From positions 3,906,001 to 3,970,000 of the forward strand of contig NZ_CP151634.1 in NCBI RefSeq assembly GCF_038397725.1: a stretch of DNA of 64,000 nt, written 5' to 3'. Shown here piece after piece: positions 38,598 to 47,677 of this stretch (positions within the stretch are counted from its first letter, which is position 1; every line of letters starts with the position of its first letter). The position numbers were made by a program, and so were the translations under genes. Origin of the DNA: Microbacterium sp. LWO13-1.2 (GTDB lineage Bacteria > Actinomycetota > Actinomycetes > Actinomycetales > Microbacteriaceae). Under the pieces are notes generated by a model. The model was not told the origin of the DNA. It did no database searches and worked only from the letters and a program-made list of their open reading frames with translations.

Positions 38598-39764
38598 TCA
38601 GGCGTTGGCGAGCTCGGCGGCCTTGTCGGCGCCCTCGTCCATGGTGGCGGCGACGGTGACGAGCGGGTGGTTCGCCTGCGCGAGGATCGCGCGCCCCTCC
38701 TCGACCTGGTTGCCGTCCAGGCGGACGACCAGAGGCTTGGTCGCAGCGTCGCCCAGGATCTCGAGCGCCTTCACGATGCCGTCCGCGACGGCGACGCACG
38801 AGGTGATTCCGCCGAACACGTTGACGAACACGCTCTTGACCTGCGGGTCCCCGAGAATGACATCGAGACCGGCCGCCATGATCTGCGCGTTGGCGCCGCC
38901 GCCGATGTCGAGGAAGTTCGCGGGCTTGACGCCGTTGTGGTTCTCACCGGCGTAGGCGACGACGTCGAGCGTGGACATGACGAGCCCTGCGCCGTTGCCG
39001 ATGATGCCGACCTCGCCGTCGAGCTTCACGTAGTTGAGGCCGCTCTGCTTGGCCTTGGCCTCGAGCGGGTCTGCGGCGTCCTTGTCCTCGAGCGCTTCGT
39101 GCTCGGGATGGCGGATCTCCGAGGCGTTCTCGTCGAGCGTGACCTTGCCGTCGAGGGCGATGATCTGACCGTCTTCGGTGCGCACGAGCGGGTTGACCTC
39201 GACGAGAGTGGCGTCTTCGCCCTTGTAGACCTCGTAGAGCTTCACGAAGACGTCGGAGACCTTCTCGATGAGGTCTTCCGGGAAGTTCGCGGCGCGAGCG
39301 ATCTCGACGGCCTTCGCCTTGTCGATACCCGTCAACGGGTTCACCTCGACACGGGCGAGCGCCTCGGGCTTCTCGACGGCGAGCACCTCGATCTCCATGC
39401 CGCCCTCGACCGAGCACAGGCTCAGGTAGGAGCGGTTCGCACGATCGAGCAGCACCGAGAAGTAGAACTCCTCTGCGATGGCCGCGCCCTGGGCGACCAT
39501 GACGCGCTTGACGACGTGGCCCTTGATGTCGAGGCCGAGGATCGCCTTCGCAGCCTCGTATGCCTCATCGGGAGTCTTGGCGACCTTGACGCCGCCGGCC
39601 TTGCCTCGACCGCCGGTCTTGACCTGCGCCTTGACGACGACGACACCGCCGATCTTCTCGGCAGCCGCTTTCACCTCCTCGGGAGTGTCCGCGACGATAC
39701 CGGCGAGAACCGGCACCCCGTACTTCTCGAAAAGGTCTCGTGCCTGGTACTCGTAGAGATCCAC
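38598..39764 (-). CDS. sucC: succinyl-CoA synthetase beta subunit (ADP-forming type)
   Basis: 388-aa beta subunit with N-terminal ATP-grasp: [38 protein letters not shown]; metal and nucleotide residues in [20 protein letters not shown]-terminal [19 protein letters not shown]. Starts with GTG at 39764, AAGGA 6 nt upstream. TAGGCT at 39848-39843 is a plausible -10, giving a leader of about 70 nt. That box lies in the loop of CAGCC-N7-GGCTG, a possible regulatory dyad. Confidence 0.97.
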   Translation of the reverse strand: MDLYEYQARDLFEKYGVPVLAGIVADTPEEVKAAAEKIGGVVVVKAQVKTGGRGKAGGVKVAKTPDEAYEAAKAILGLDIKGHVVKRVMVAQGAAIAEEFYFSVLLDRANRSYLSLCSVEGGMEIEVLAVEKPEALARVEVNPLTGIDKAKAVEIARAANFPEDLIEKVSDVFVKLYEVYKGEDATLVEVNPLVRTEDGQIIALDGKVTLDENASEIRHPEHEALEDKDAADPLEAKAKQSGLNYVKLDGEVGIIGNGAGLVMSTLDVVAYAGENHNGVKPANFLDIGGGANAQIMAAGLDVILGDPQVKSVFVNVFGGITSCVAVADGIVKALEILGDAATKPLVVRLDGNQVEEGRAILAQANHPLVTVAATMDEGADKAAELANA

Positions 39765-39913
39765 GTGCAGTCCTTCGCTGGTTGCGGCGGGTGGGACGCG
39801 ACAGAATGTCGGTTGCCGATCGATGAATCGACCCGAGAAACCAGCCTACTACTGGCTGAACGCCCCGCCGGACGGTCGTCGTCATGACTCTCGTCGCTGT
39901 GCTGCCGCAGGTC

Positions 39914-39926
39914 TAGGCTTCTCGCT
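39914..39926 (+). promoter_or_regulatory. leaderless promoter of the TetR gene at 39927
   Basis: TAGGCT (39914-39919), 7 nt, then ATG. Confidence 0.5.
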
Positions 39927-40589
39927 ATGCATGACTCCGCAGAACCGCGCTCCGCCGTCGTCGCCGCAGCGCTCGAACTGTTCCAGCAGCAGGGGTACGA
40001 CCAGACCTCCGTGGAGCAGATCGCGAAAGCCGCCGGCGTCTCCCGCTCGACGTTCTTCCGTCAGTTCGGCGGCAAGGAGGATGTCGTCTTCGCCGACCAC
40101 GAAGTGCTCCTCGAAGAAGTCCGCGCCTTCCTCGCCGAAGGACACAGCGATCCGTGGACAGCCGTGTGCGAGGCGTCGGAGCGGGTCTTCGCGCACTTCG
40201 CCCGCGACCCGGAGATGGCACGCCGTCGATACCAGATCGTGCGAGACGTGCCGGTGCTGCGCGGCCGGGAGATCATCACCGTGTTCCGCTACGAGCGGCT
40301 GTTCGACGAGTACCTGCGCAGTTCGCTGCCCGGCATCGATCCGCTGGATGCCGTCGGGTACTCGGCCCTCGTGACCGCCGTGCACAATCATGTGCTGCGC
40401 CAACTCCTGCGCGACACGAAACGTGTTCCGATCGCGACCCTGCAGAATGCGCTCGCCGATGCCCGTCGCCGTTACGGCGTCGGCCCTGAGGCGTCCGCGT
40501 CAGCCCCCGATGACGTCGTCGTCGCCGTGTTCCCGCGATCGATGCCGGTGGCAGAGATCTCTCGGCGGCTGCGCGAAGAGCTCGGCTGA
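39927..40589 (+). CDS. TetR-family transcriptional regulator
   Basis: 220-aa regulator with HTH VEQIAKAAGVSRSTFFRQF at residues about 30-48, typical of TetR proteins with FFRQFGGKEDVVF. It lies 93 bp upstream of, and in the same direction as, an acyl-CoA dehydrogenase, and is likely its regulator through the dyad at 40630-40654. Predicted leaderless. Confidence 0.88.
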   Translation: MHDSAEPRSAVVAAALELFQQQGYDQTSVEQIAKAAGVSRSTFFRQFGGKEDVVFADHEVLLEEVRAFLAEGHSDPWTAVCEASERVFAHFARDPEMARRRYQIVRDVPVLRGREIITVFRYERLFDEYLRSSLPGIDPLDAVGYSALVTAVHNHVLRQLLRDTKRVPIATLQNALADARRRYGVGPEASASAPDDVVVAVFPRSMPVAEISRRLREELG

Positions 40590-40629
40590 GCCGACACCCG
40601 GGCTCGAATCGCCACCAGTGGGGTGGAAC

Positions 40630-40673
40630 TGAGTGCCTGGGTATATGAAACTCAATGCCGCGAGGAGTAGAGT
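40630..40673 (+). promoter_or_regulatory. promoter and candidate operator of the acyl-CoA dehydrogenase gene
   Basis: TGAGT (40630-40634) and ACTCA (40650-40654) form a dyad just upstream of -10 TAGAGT (40668-40673). The ATG is at 40683, so the leader is only a few bases. Confidence 0.4.
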
Positions 40674-40682
40674 GGCGGCACT

Positions 40683-41918
40683 ATGAGCGATGAAGCCCTC
40701 TCCTTCCCCGGCCAGAGCGTCGAGAGCTACGACACGACCTCGCGCCTCGACAGCGACTACTACGCCGTCTTCAGCGACATCCCCGCAGATGATCGCGTCG
40801 CGTGGGATCGCGCGAAGGCGTACATCGACGAGGTCGGCCCGCAGATGGCGGATGCCTGGGATCGTGCCGAATACCCGCTCGATGCTGCCCGCCGCATGGG
40901 CGAGATGGATCTCGTCGTCGACGGCATCGAGCATCCGTCGCTCACCCGGCTCTCACCGTTGGCCGCCGGGCTCGTGAACATGGAGATCTCGCGCGGCGAC
41001 GGCTCCCTGGGCACCGTGCTCGCTGTGCAGGGCGGGCTCGCATTGCGCACTCTCGCGCTGTTCGGGTCACCGGAGCAGCAGGAGAAGTGGCTGACGGGCA
41101 TGGCCGACGGCTCCGTGTTCGGATCGTTCGCGCTGACAGAGCCGGACCACGGCTCGGACTCGGTGTCGCTGGAGACCGTCGCCCGACGCGACGGCGACAC
41201 GTGGGTCATCCGCGGTGCGAAGAAGTGGATCGGCAACGGCTCGTCCGGCGGCGTCACCTTCGTGTGGGCGCGCGTCGACGACGAGGGCGCCGCGGAGCAT
41301 GGCGCGGTGCGCTGCTTCCTCGTCGAACAGGACACTCCCGGGTACATCGGCACGCCGATCCGCGGAAAGGGCTCACTGCGCGCAATCCACCAGGCGCACA
41401 TCCTCTTCGACGACGTGCGCGTCCCGCTCGACGCCGTCCTCCCCGGGACGAAGAGTTTCCGGGATGCCTCGACCGTGCTCTATGCGACCCGGTCCGGTGT
41501 CGCCTGGTCTGCGCTCGGCCATGCCACAGCCTGCTACGAGGCCGCGCTCGCCTACGCGACTCAGCGGGTGCAGTTCGGCAAGCCGCTGGCGAAGTTCCAG
41601 ATGGTGCAGGAACGCCTGACGCACATGCTGGAGGACCTCACCGCGATGCAGCTGTACTGCCGCCGCCTCGCCGACCTCGAGACCGCCGGCGCGCTGCGGC
41701 CGACCCAGGCCTCACTGGCGAAGTTCCACAACACCCGCGCCGCCCGCCGGATCGCCTCGCTCGCGCGCGACCTGCTCGGCGGCAACGGCATCCTGCTCGA
41801 GAACGGCGTCATGCAGCACATGGCCGACATCGAGGCCATCCACACCTACGAGGGCACGGAAAGCGTGCAGGCACTGCTGCTCGGCCGCGACATCACCGGA
41901 ATGAGCGCGTTCGTCTGA
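40683..41918 (+). CDS. acyl-CoA dehydrogenase, glutaryl-CoA dehydrogenase-like
   Basis: FAD flavoenzyme of 411 aa. Family signatures: FGSFALTEPDHGSDSVSLE, WVIRGAKKWIGNGS, CYEAALAYATQRVQFGKPL and the C-terminal HTYEGTESVQALLLGRDITG, where the Glu of YEGT is the catalytic base of glutaryl-CoA dehydrogenase and related enzymes. GlyAsnGly in DLLGGNGIL is also typical. Substrate may be glutaryl-CoA or a short/branched acyl-CoA. Preceded by its probable TetR regulator. Confidence 0.88.
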   Translation: MSDEALSFPGQSVESYDTTSRLDSDYYAVFSDIPADDRVAWDRAKAYIDEVGPQMADAWDRAEYPLDAARRMGEMDLVVDGIEHPSLTRLSPLAAGLVNMEISRGDGSLGTVLAVQGGLALRTLALFGSPEQQEKWLTGMADGSVFGSFALTEPDHGSDSVSLETVARRDGDTWVIRGAKKWIGNGSSGGVTFVWARVDDEGAAEHGAVRCFLVEQDTPGYIGTPIRGKGSLRAIHQAHILFDDVRVPLDAVLPGTKSFRDASTVLYATRSGVAWSALGHATACYEAALAYATQRVQFGKPLAKFQMVQERLTHMLEDLTAMQLYCRRLADLETAGALRPTQASLAKFHNTRAARRIASLARDLLGGNGILLENGVMQHMADIEAIHTYEGTESVQALLLGRDITGMSAFV

Positions 41919-41945
41919 GTTCCGCGCCCACCCCAGCTCGCGGGA

Positions 41946-42446
41946 TCAGTTGCAGCCGCAGTTGCCGGCGGCGCCGCGCACCATGAAGCAGACGTCGCAG
42001 ACGCCGTAGTCGCGCTCGATCAGCGGCGTCATGCGCTCGGAACCGGCCGTCGCGGTGCGGGGAGTCGCCGTGCGCGGACGCGACGGGTGCTTCGCGCGGG
42101 CTGGCGGCGTGTTGCTGGCGATCTGGCTCGGGTGCGTCAGATAGAAGTACGGCGGACGCCCCTCGCTCGGCTGCAGCAGCGCCGGACGCGAGCCAACGAC
42201 GATCTGCTCATCCTCGGTGAACCCGTTGGTGTAGGTCTTACCGATGTGCAGAGCTGCACCTTCACCGCGACGAATCGCCTCGATGTAACGGCCTCGGTCG
42301 ATGAGGCTGGTGATGCCGACCTGATTGAGGACTGCGGAGATGTACTCGTAGTCCTCGACGGCGATCCGGTGCGCGCGAAGCGCTTCCGGAAGGGACTTGT
42401 ACGGACGGGACGTGCCTGCGGGGGTTGGCCCCTGAACTTCATTCAT
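41946..42446 (-). CDS. conserved hypothetical protein with C-terminal Cys motif
   Basis: 166 aa, family not recognised. The N-terminal half (YKSLPEALRAHRIAVEDYEY, VLNQVGITSLIDRGRYIEAI) looks helical. The middle is basic and Pro/Thr/Ala-rich (ARAKHPSRPRTATPRTATAG). The end carries CDVC-N9-CGC, five residues in all that could bind zinc. GGAGAGG precedes the ATG. Convergent with the acyl-CoA dehydrogenase and divergent from the oxidoreductase at 42541. Confidence 0.6.
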   Translation of the reverse strand: MNEVQGPTPAGTSRPYKSLPEALRAHRIAVEDYEYISAVLNQVGITSLIDRGRYIEAIRRGEGAALHIGKTYTNGFTEDEQIVVGSRPALLQPSEGRPPYFYLTHPSQIASNTPPARAKHPSRPRTATPRTATAGSERMTPLIERDYGVCDVCFMVRGAAGNCGCN

Positions 42447-42540
42447 CCTCTCCAGGATCTCACCTGCTGCGGCCCACGGATACCACTTCCGCTCGAAGCG
42501 GGCAATAAGGTGCCGATTCGAGACATGAAAGACTCAGTTC

Positions 42541-43992
42541 ATGGCACGTGCGACGATCATCGGCTCGGGACCGAACGGCCTCGCGGCAGCCGTGACGCTG
42601 GCTCGCGCCGGCTACCAGGTGCGCGTACTCGAGGCGGGAGCGCGCATCGGCGGCGGCGTGAGCAGCGCGCAATCGACGCTCCCCGGTTTCGTGCACGACG
42701 TCGGATCGGCCGTGCACCCTGGCGCCTACTCCTCCCCTTTCTTCCGCGCCTTCGGCCTGGACCGGCGCCTCGACTGGATCAATCCCGTCGCCGCGTATGC
42801 GCATCCGCTCGACGACGGACGCGCCGCGATCGCCTGGCGCGACATCGAGCGCACGGCCGACGGCCTGGGGGCGGATGCGAAGAGGTGGCGAACCCTGTTG
42901 CGGCCCCTGAGTTCTCATATCGACGGCGTCCTCGACTTCACCGGTTCGTCGCTGCTCCGCGTTCCGCGGCATCCGATCACGGCCGCCCGCTTCGCCCTGC
43001 GGACGCTCGATCAGGGATCCACCGTGGCGAAGCGCTTCTTCCGCACCGAGGAGGCGTCGGCGCTGTTCTCCGGCGTCGTCGCCCATGGGAACACCGCACT
43101 CCCCTCACTGCCGTCCGCTGGCGCCGGCCTGCTGCTCGCCGCCCTCGCACACGCCGGTGGTTGGCCGTATCCGCGCGGCGGAGCCCAGGCGATCGCCGAC
43201 GCGCTCCGCGTCGATCTCGAAGCCCACGGCGGCCTGATCGAGACCGACGCGCACATCCGCGATCTGGGGGCGCTCGACTGGGGCGACCCCGCGAAGGGAG
43301 ATCTGCTGCTGCTCAACGGTTCGCCGCGCCTGGCGCTCACGCTTCCCGGTCTCCCCTCCGGGTACGCGCGCGCGCTGCGTCGCTATCGCTACGGCGCGGG
43401 GGCGGCGAAGGTCGACTTCGCTCTCGACGGCCCGGTGCCATGGGCGCATCCGGATGTCGCAAGCGCGCCCACCGTACACCTGAGCGGCACCCGCACCGAG
43501 ACGTGGGCCAGCGAGAACGCCGTCGCCCGAGGACGCGTCGCCGAACGACCGTATGTTCTCGCCGTGCAGCCGTCGACGCTCGACCCCACCCGGGCGCCGG
43601 AGGGCAAGGCGGTGTTCTGGGCCTACATGCACGTCCCCGCGAACTCCGACTTCGATCCCACCGAGCCGATCACGCGCCAGATCGAACGCTTCGCACCGGG
43701 TTTCCGTGATCGCATCCTGGCCACCCACGCGGTGCGCGCGTCCGAGCGCGAGGCGATCAACCCCGCAACGATCGGCGGGGACATCTCGGGCGGCGACTTC
43801 ACCGTTCAGCAGATGGTGCGCCGCCCCACCCTGTCGTCGGCACCGTGGCGCACGCCGATGCGCGGCGTGTATCTGGCCTCGGCATCCACCCCGCCGGGCC
43901 CGGGGGTCAACGGCATGGCCGGCTGGCACGCGGCACGCACGGCACTGGCGGATGCCGGCACTCCCGTCTCACTCGACGACCTCTTCGCCTGA
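42541..43992 (+). CDS. FAD-dependent oxidoreductase, phytoene desaturase-like
   Basis: 483-aa flavoprotein of the CrtI/amine-oxidase superfamily. The dinucleotide fold is at the N-terminus: ATIIGSGPNGLAAAVTLARA, then the Glu of VLEAG. The C-terminus has the FAD-contact segment GVYLASASTPPGPGVNGMAG. It lacks carotenoid genes around it, so a role in carotenoid synthesis is not supported here; many actinobacterial members are uncharacterised NAD(P)/FAD oxidoreductases. A TAAGGT box lies about 45 bp upstream. The ligase gene follows after 37 bp. Confidence 0.82.
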   Translation: MARATIIGSGPNGLAAAVTLARAGYQVRVLEAGARIGGGVSSAQSTLPGFVHDVGSAVHPGAYSSPFFRAFGLDRRLDWINPVAAYAHPLDDGRAAIAWRDIERTADGLGADAKRWRTLLRPLSSHIDGVLDFTGSSLLRVPRHPITAARFALRTLDQGSTVAKRFFRTEEASALFSGVVAHGNTALPSLPSAGAGLLLAALAHAGGWPYPRGGAQAIADALRVDLEAHGGLIETDAHIRDLGALDWGDPAKGDLLLLNGSPRLALTLPGLPSGYARALRRYRYGAGAAKVDFALDGPVPWAHPDVASAPTVHLSGTRTETWASENAVARGRVAERPYVLAVQPSTLDPTRAPEGKAVFWAYMHVPANSDFDPTEPITRQIERFAPGFRDRILATHAVRASEREAINPATIGGDISGGDFTVQQMVRRPTLSSAPWRTPMRGVYLASASTPPGPGVNGMAGWHAARTALADAGTPVSLDDLFA

Positions 43993-44029
43993 TCTACCGC
44001 TGCTCGCTCCGCCAGACCAGGATGGAGCC

Positions 44030-45073
44030 ATGCGCTACCTGATCCCCGCACCGATGCTCGCGAAGGCGGCTGCGGCCGTTCCGGATCCTGTCAAGACTCC
44101 CGGCGGCCTGCTGTTCGAACCGAAGTGGGACGGCTTCCGCGGGCTGGTCGCATGGGACGGAGAGTCGGTCGAGATCGGTTCTCGCGGCGCGAAGCCGCTG
44201 ACCCGGTACTTCCCCGAGCTGGTCGACGCCGTCTCCCGGCTTCTGCCTGGGCCGTGCCTGCTCGATGGCGAGATCGTGGTCGCCACCGGCGCGAGCGGGG
44301 CGCAGCGGCTGGACTGGGAGGCGCTGAGTCAGCGTATCCATCCCGCCGCGTCACGAATCACCCGGCTCGCCACCGAGACACCGGCGATGTTCGTGGCTTT
44401 CGATCTGCTCGCCGAGGGCGATGACGATCTGCTGGACATGCCGTTCCACGACCGGCGGGCGCGGCTGGAGAAGCTCATGGCCGGCGTCGATCATCCGCTG
44501 CATCTGACCCGCACCACGCGCGATCGCGACGCGGCAGTGCGCTGGCTCGCCGAATTCGAGGGCGCCGGACTCGACGGGGTCGTCGCGAAGCCGCTCGACC
44601 AGCCGTACGCGCCGGGCAAGCGCACACTCGTCAAGATCAAGCACGCTCGCACGGCCGATGTGGTCGCGCTCGGCTACCGCGTCCACAAGTCAGGATCCGG
44701 AGTCGGCTCGCTCCTCGTTGGTCTCTACGACTCCGACGGGGTCCTGCGCCAGGTCGGCGGTGTGGCGGCATGGAGCGATGCGCGCCGTCAGGAACTCGTC
44801 GCAGAGCTCGAGCCCCTGGTCGAGCGCGACGACGAAGGAGAGGCGATCACCGGCGCGGGCGAGCGCTCCCGGTTCAGCGGTGCGAAGGACGTCTCCTTCG
44901 TGCGCCTGCGCCCAGAGCGCGTGCTCGAGGTGCGCTACGACCAGCTCGAAGGCGCCCGATTCCGGCATACCGTGCAGTTCGATCGCTGGCGCCCCGATCG
45001 CGAGGCGCGGTCGTGCACCTACGAGCAGCTCGACACCGTCGCCGGCTACGACTTGGCCGGCGTGCTCGCCTGA
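44030..45073 (+). CDS. ligC: ATP-dependent DNA ligase, LigC type
   Basis: 347-aa ligase with only the catalytic core: adenylation domain with nucleophile Lys in FEPKWDGFRGLVAW (KxDG, about residue 31), motif III VAFDLLAEG, motif IV GLDGVVAKPLDQPYAPGKR, motif V LVKIKHART, and an OB domain. No polymerase or nuclease domain is attached, which separates LigC from LigD. Mycobacterial LigC proteins work with stand-alone PrimPol polymerases in excision repair or end joining; a PrimPol gene lies at 46581-47633. GGAG precedes the ATG. The 3' end overlaps the convergent MarR gene by 28 bp. Confidence 0.9.
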   Translation: MRYLIPAPMLAKAAAAVPDPVKTPGGLLFEPKWDGFRGLVAWDGESVEIGSRGAKPLTRYFPELVDAVSRLLPGPCLLDGEIVVATGASGAQRLDWEALSQRIHPAASRITRLATETPAMFVAFDLLAEGDDDLLDMPFHDRRARLEKLMAGVDHPLHLTRTTRDRDAAVRWLAEFEGAGLDGVVAKPLDQPYAPGKRTLVKIKHARTADVVALGYRVHKSGSGVGSLLVGLYDSDGVLRQVGGVAAWSDARRQELVAELEPLVERDDEGEAITGAGERSRFSGAKDVSFVRLRPERVLEVRYDQLEGARFRHTVQFDRWRPDREARSCTYEQLDTVAGYDLAGVLA

Positions 45074-45492
45074 CCGAGCGCCTTGCGCAGCAGAGCGGTG
45101 AGCTGTTCCTGTTCGTCGACGCTCAGGCGCCCGACGGCCGCGCGAGCGAAGGTGAAGGCCTCCTCGAAGCGACGGTTGAGCTCGTCTCCACGCGGTGTAC
45201 GCGCGACCAGCCGTGCCCGGCGGTCGACCGGATTCGGTTCGCGGCTCACGAGGTCGAGGGCCTCGAGGCGCCCGACGATCTGGGTCATGTTGGAGGCATC
45301 GCATCCGAGCTCCGCAGCGAGCGCGCCCATGCCTCGTCGCTCCCCGAGACGCCCGAGAACGCAGGCCTGCGCCGCGCTGAGCGAGAGCTCGGCCGCGGCG
45401 ACTCCGTAGGCACGGTCGTACACGTCGACCAGGTCGAACAGGATCGCTTCGGCCTCCGACGATGTCTGCGTGGGTCCGCTCGGCAGTGCCAT
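45046..45492 (-). CDS. MarR-family transcriptional regulator
   Basis: 148-aa winged-helix repressor: LSAAQACVLGRLGERRGMGA, recognition region LGCDASNMTQIVGRLEALDL and wing NPVDRRARLVARTPRG. TACGCT, 6 nt, then ATG at 45492 predicts a leaderless mRNA; a longer in-frame ORF reaching 45576 would run through the operators and is rejected. Divergent from a quinone oxidoreductase, with two perfect palindromes between them. Confidence 0.9.
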   Translation of the reverse strand: MALPSGPTQTSSEAEAILFDLVDVYDRAYGVAAAELSLSAAQACVLGRLGERRGMGALAAELGCDASNMTQIVGRLEALDLVSREPNPVDRRARLVARTPRGDELNRRFEEAFTFARAAVGRLSVDEQEQLTALLRKALGQASTPAKS

Positions 45493-45513
45493 CACCTCAG
45501 CGTAGGCGAGATA

Positions 45514-45562
45514 CTTGATGCAATCAAGCATCCGTGATTCACTGTTCCTTGATCCAATCAAG
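45514..45562. promoter_or_regulatory. twin MarR operators
   Basis: Two perfect 6-3-6 palindromes, CTTGAT-GCA-ATCAAG (45514-45528) and CTTGAT-CCA-ATCAAG (45548-45562), centres 34 bp apart. The first lies just upstream of the marR -10 (45504-45499), the second just upstream of the oxidoreductase ribosome-binding site. Confidence 0.8.
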
Positions 45563-45584
45563 CAACCGAGGAGCACGGATACCG

Positions 45585-46562
45585 ATGAACGATGAGCAGG
45601 CCGTCAGCCCGATGATGAAAGCCGCCGTCCTCGACCGATTCGGCGGGGCGGAGGAACTCACGACACGCCTGCTCCCCGTTCCGGAGGTCGGCGAAGACGA
45701 TGTCCTGATCCGCGTGTATGTCGCCGGAGTCGGGTCCTGGGATGCCGCCGAGCGACAGGGCGAATTCGAGGGGGCTTTCGACCTTCCGTCGAGATTCCCG
45801 TACGTGCTCGGCTGGGATGCGGCCGGAACGGTGGCGGCTGTGGGACGCAACGTCACCCGGTTCGCCGTCGGCGACCGTGTCTACGCGGCGACGACTCCGC
45901 TCCCCCGCGGTGGTTTCTACGCCGAGTACGGCGTCGTCGCGGAGGAGCATGTGACACGTCTGCCTGACCGGATGCCGTTCGAACAGGCCGGCGCGATGGC
46001 CTGGGACGCACTGACCGCGCTGAGCGGTCTCGACCTTCTCGACCTGCAGCCGGGCGCCTCGCTCATGGTCTTCGGCGCCAGCGGAGGTATCGGACACCTC
46101 GCCGTTCAGCTGGCGGGACACCGCGGTCTTCGGGTTCTGGCGGTGGCCTCCGGCGATGACGGCGTCGCTCTGGCTGAGCGCCTCGGCGCCGATGCCGTCG
46201 TCGACGGCCGCGCAGACGACGTGCTGGCCGCGGCGGCCACCTTCGCGCCGGATGGGCTGGATGCGGCGCTCGTCACCGTCGGCGGCGAAACCACTGAGCG
46301 CGCGTTGCAGGCGGTCAAGGAATCAGGGCGAATCGCCTGGCCGCACGGCGTATACCCCCTGCCCTCGGAAGCACCGCGCGCGACTCTCTCGCACTACGAC
46401 GGCGACCGAAGCAGTACAGCTGCGGCACGTCTGAACGGGATCATCGACGCGAGCGACTTCGAGGTCCATGTCGCCCAGACGTTCGCGCTGGACGATGTCC
46501 GCAGCGCCCACCAGGCCCTGCGCGATCACTACGTGGGAAAGCTGGCGCTCCGGATCAGGTGA
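45585..46562 (+). CDS. NADP-dependent quinone oxidoreductase-like protein (zinc-free MDR family)
   Basis: 325-aa medium-chain dehydrogenase of the QOR branch: MMKAAVLDRFGGAEELTTR, PYVLGWDAAGTVAAVGRNV, nucleotide fold LMVFGASGGIGHLAVQLAG and C-terminal HYVGKLALRI. No catalytic or structural zinc Cys set is seen. Likely reduces quinones or enals with NADPH and is controlled by the divergent MarR. GAGGAG lies 11 nt before the ATG at 45585; the open frame starting at 45534 crosses an operator and is not used. Confidence 0.88.
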   Translation: MNDEQAVSPMMKAAVLDRFGGAEELTTRLLPVPEVGEDDVLIRVYVAGVGSWDAAERQGEFEGAFDLPSRFPYVLGWDAAGTVAAVGRNVTRFAVGDRVYAATTPLPRGGFYAEYGVVAEEHVTRLPDRMPFEQAGAMAWDALTALSGLDLLDLQPGASLMVFGASGGIGHLAVQLAGHRGLRVLAVASGDDGVALAERLGADAVVDGRADDVLAAAATFAPDGLDAALVTVGGETTERALQAVKESGRIAWPHGVYPLPSEAPRATLSHYDGDRSSTAAARLNGIIDASDFEVHVAQTFALDDVRSAHQALRDHYVGKLALRIR

Positions 46563-46580
46563 GCCGAACGTGGGTCCCGG

Positions 46581-47633
46581 CTAGGCTTCGGCCCTGGTGC
46601 CGTCCTCGTCCCAGTTCGCGGCGACCTTCTTGCTGGGCTGCACGCGAGGAGGCTCCCCCGGCATCTTCGGGAACTCCGGCGGGAACGGCAGCTCGCCGAG
46701 ACCGTCGGCTTTGTCGCGCTCCCACCACTCCAGCAGCACATCGATCCGGCCCGGGTTGTCCTGCATGTGCGCCCAGGGGTCACCGACGTCGGCGAGACGC
46801 TGCGGGATGCTGCGCACGGTGAACCGCGACGGATCGAGGCCGTCCAGCTCTTCCCACTCGACCGGGGTCGACACGGTCGCGCCGGGAAGAGCACGCGGAC
46901 TGTAGGCGCCGGCCATCGTGCGATCGCGATTCGCCTGGTTGAAGTCGACGAAGATCCGCTCGCCTCGCTCTTCCTTCCACCAGTTCATCGTCACCTGCTC
47001 CGGCATCCGGCGCTCGAGCTCGCGTCCGGCGGCGATCACGGCGTGGCGCACGATCAGGAACTCGTGCACTGGCTCGATCGGAGCGAACACGTGCAGCCCG
47101 CGGTTGCCGCTGGTCTTGATGAAGGCCTCCAGACCGGCGTCGCGCAGCACCTCCCGCAGTGCGTGGGCCGCCGTGATGGCATCGGCGAAGTCGGTCCCCG
47201 GCTGCGGATCCAGGTCGATGCGCAGCTCGACGGGGTTGTCGGCATCCGAAGCCAGCGACGCCCAGGGGTGGAAGACCACGGTGTTCATCTGCACGGCCCA
47301 GACGATGGCCGAGGGCCGGGTGAGGACGATCTGCGGATGCTTCCGCCCGCTGTTGTACGTCACCATCACGTCGTCGACGTAGTCGGGCGTTCCCTTCGGC
47401 GGGTTCTTCGAGAAGAAGCCCTCACTGTCGATCCCGGCGCGAAAGCGCTCCAGAGAGACCGGTCGGTGGCCGTTCGCGGCGAGAAAGGGCGTCGCGACCA
47501 GCTGGGCGTACTCGGCGAGCTCGGCCTTGGTGATCCCGGGTTCCGGCCACACCGGTCGGTTCGGGCTCGAGAGCGCGACTTCGCGTTCTCCATCGGGGTC
47601 GGCGACGGTCAGGGTCACTCGTTCGGAGGCCAT
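46581..47633 (-). CDS. LigD-type DNA polymerase/primase domain protein (stand-alone PrimPol)
   Basis: 350-aa archaeo-eukaryotic-primase-like polymerase, as in the Pol domain of LigD but alone. Key residues: LRIDLDPQPGTDFADA (motif I DxD), KTSGNRGLHVFAPIEP (motif II SxGxxGxH) and IFVDFNQANRDRT (motif III Asp). NGHRPVSLERFRAGID and FFSKNPPKGTPDYV match the LigD family N-terminus. Expected role: fill short gaps with dNTP or NTP during end joining or excision repair, then sealing by LigC. Predicted leaderless (TAGGGT-N6-ATG). No Ku gene is in the window. Confidence 0.9.
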   Translation of the reverse strand: MASERVTLTVADPDGEREVALSSPNRPVWPEPGITKAELAEYAQLVATPFLAANGHRPVSLERFRAGIDSEGFFSKNPPKGTPDYVDDVMVTYNSGRKHPQIVLTRPSAIVWAVQMNTVVFHPWASLASDADNPVELRIDLDPQPGTDFADAITAAHALREVLRDAGLEAFIKTSGNRGLHVFAPIEPVHEFLIVRHAVIAAGRELERRMPEQVTMNWWKEERGERIFVDFNQANRDRTMAGAYSPRALPGATVSTPVEWEELDGLDPSRFTVRSIPQRLADVGDPWAHMQDNPGRIDVLLEWWERDKADGLGELPFPPEFPKMPGEPPRVQPSKKVAANWDEDGTRAEA

Positions 47634-47645
47634 GCTCCGACCCTA
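47634..47645 (-). promoter_or_regulatory. leaderless promoter of the PrimPol gene
   Basis: TAGGGT (47645-47640), 6 nt, then ATG at 47633. Confidence 0.5.
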
Positions 47646-47677
47646 TGGCGCGACCGCCGTGCGGGGAACCCCCGGCG

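Noticed and set aside
42541..43992. Carotenoid biosynthesis cluster
   Set aside because: Only a CrtI-like oxidoreductase is present, without crtB, crtE or cyclase genes nearby.
45534..45584. Upstream start for the quinone oxidoreductase
   Set aside because: It would put the second MarR operator inside the coding sequence. ATG 45585 has a proper GAGGAG site.
46581..47633. Complete LigD or Ku-LigD end-joining system
   Set aside because: Only the polymerase domain is present. There is no ligase or phosphoesterase domain on this protein and no Ku gene in the window.
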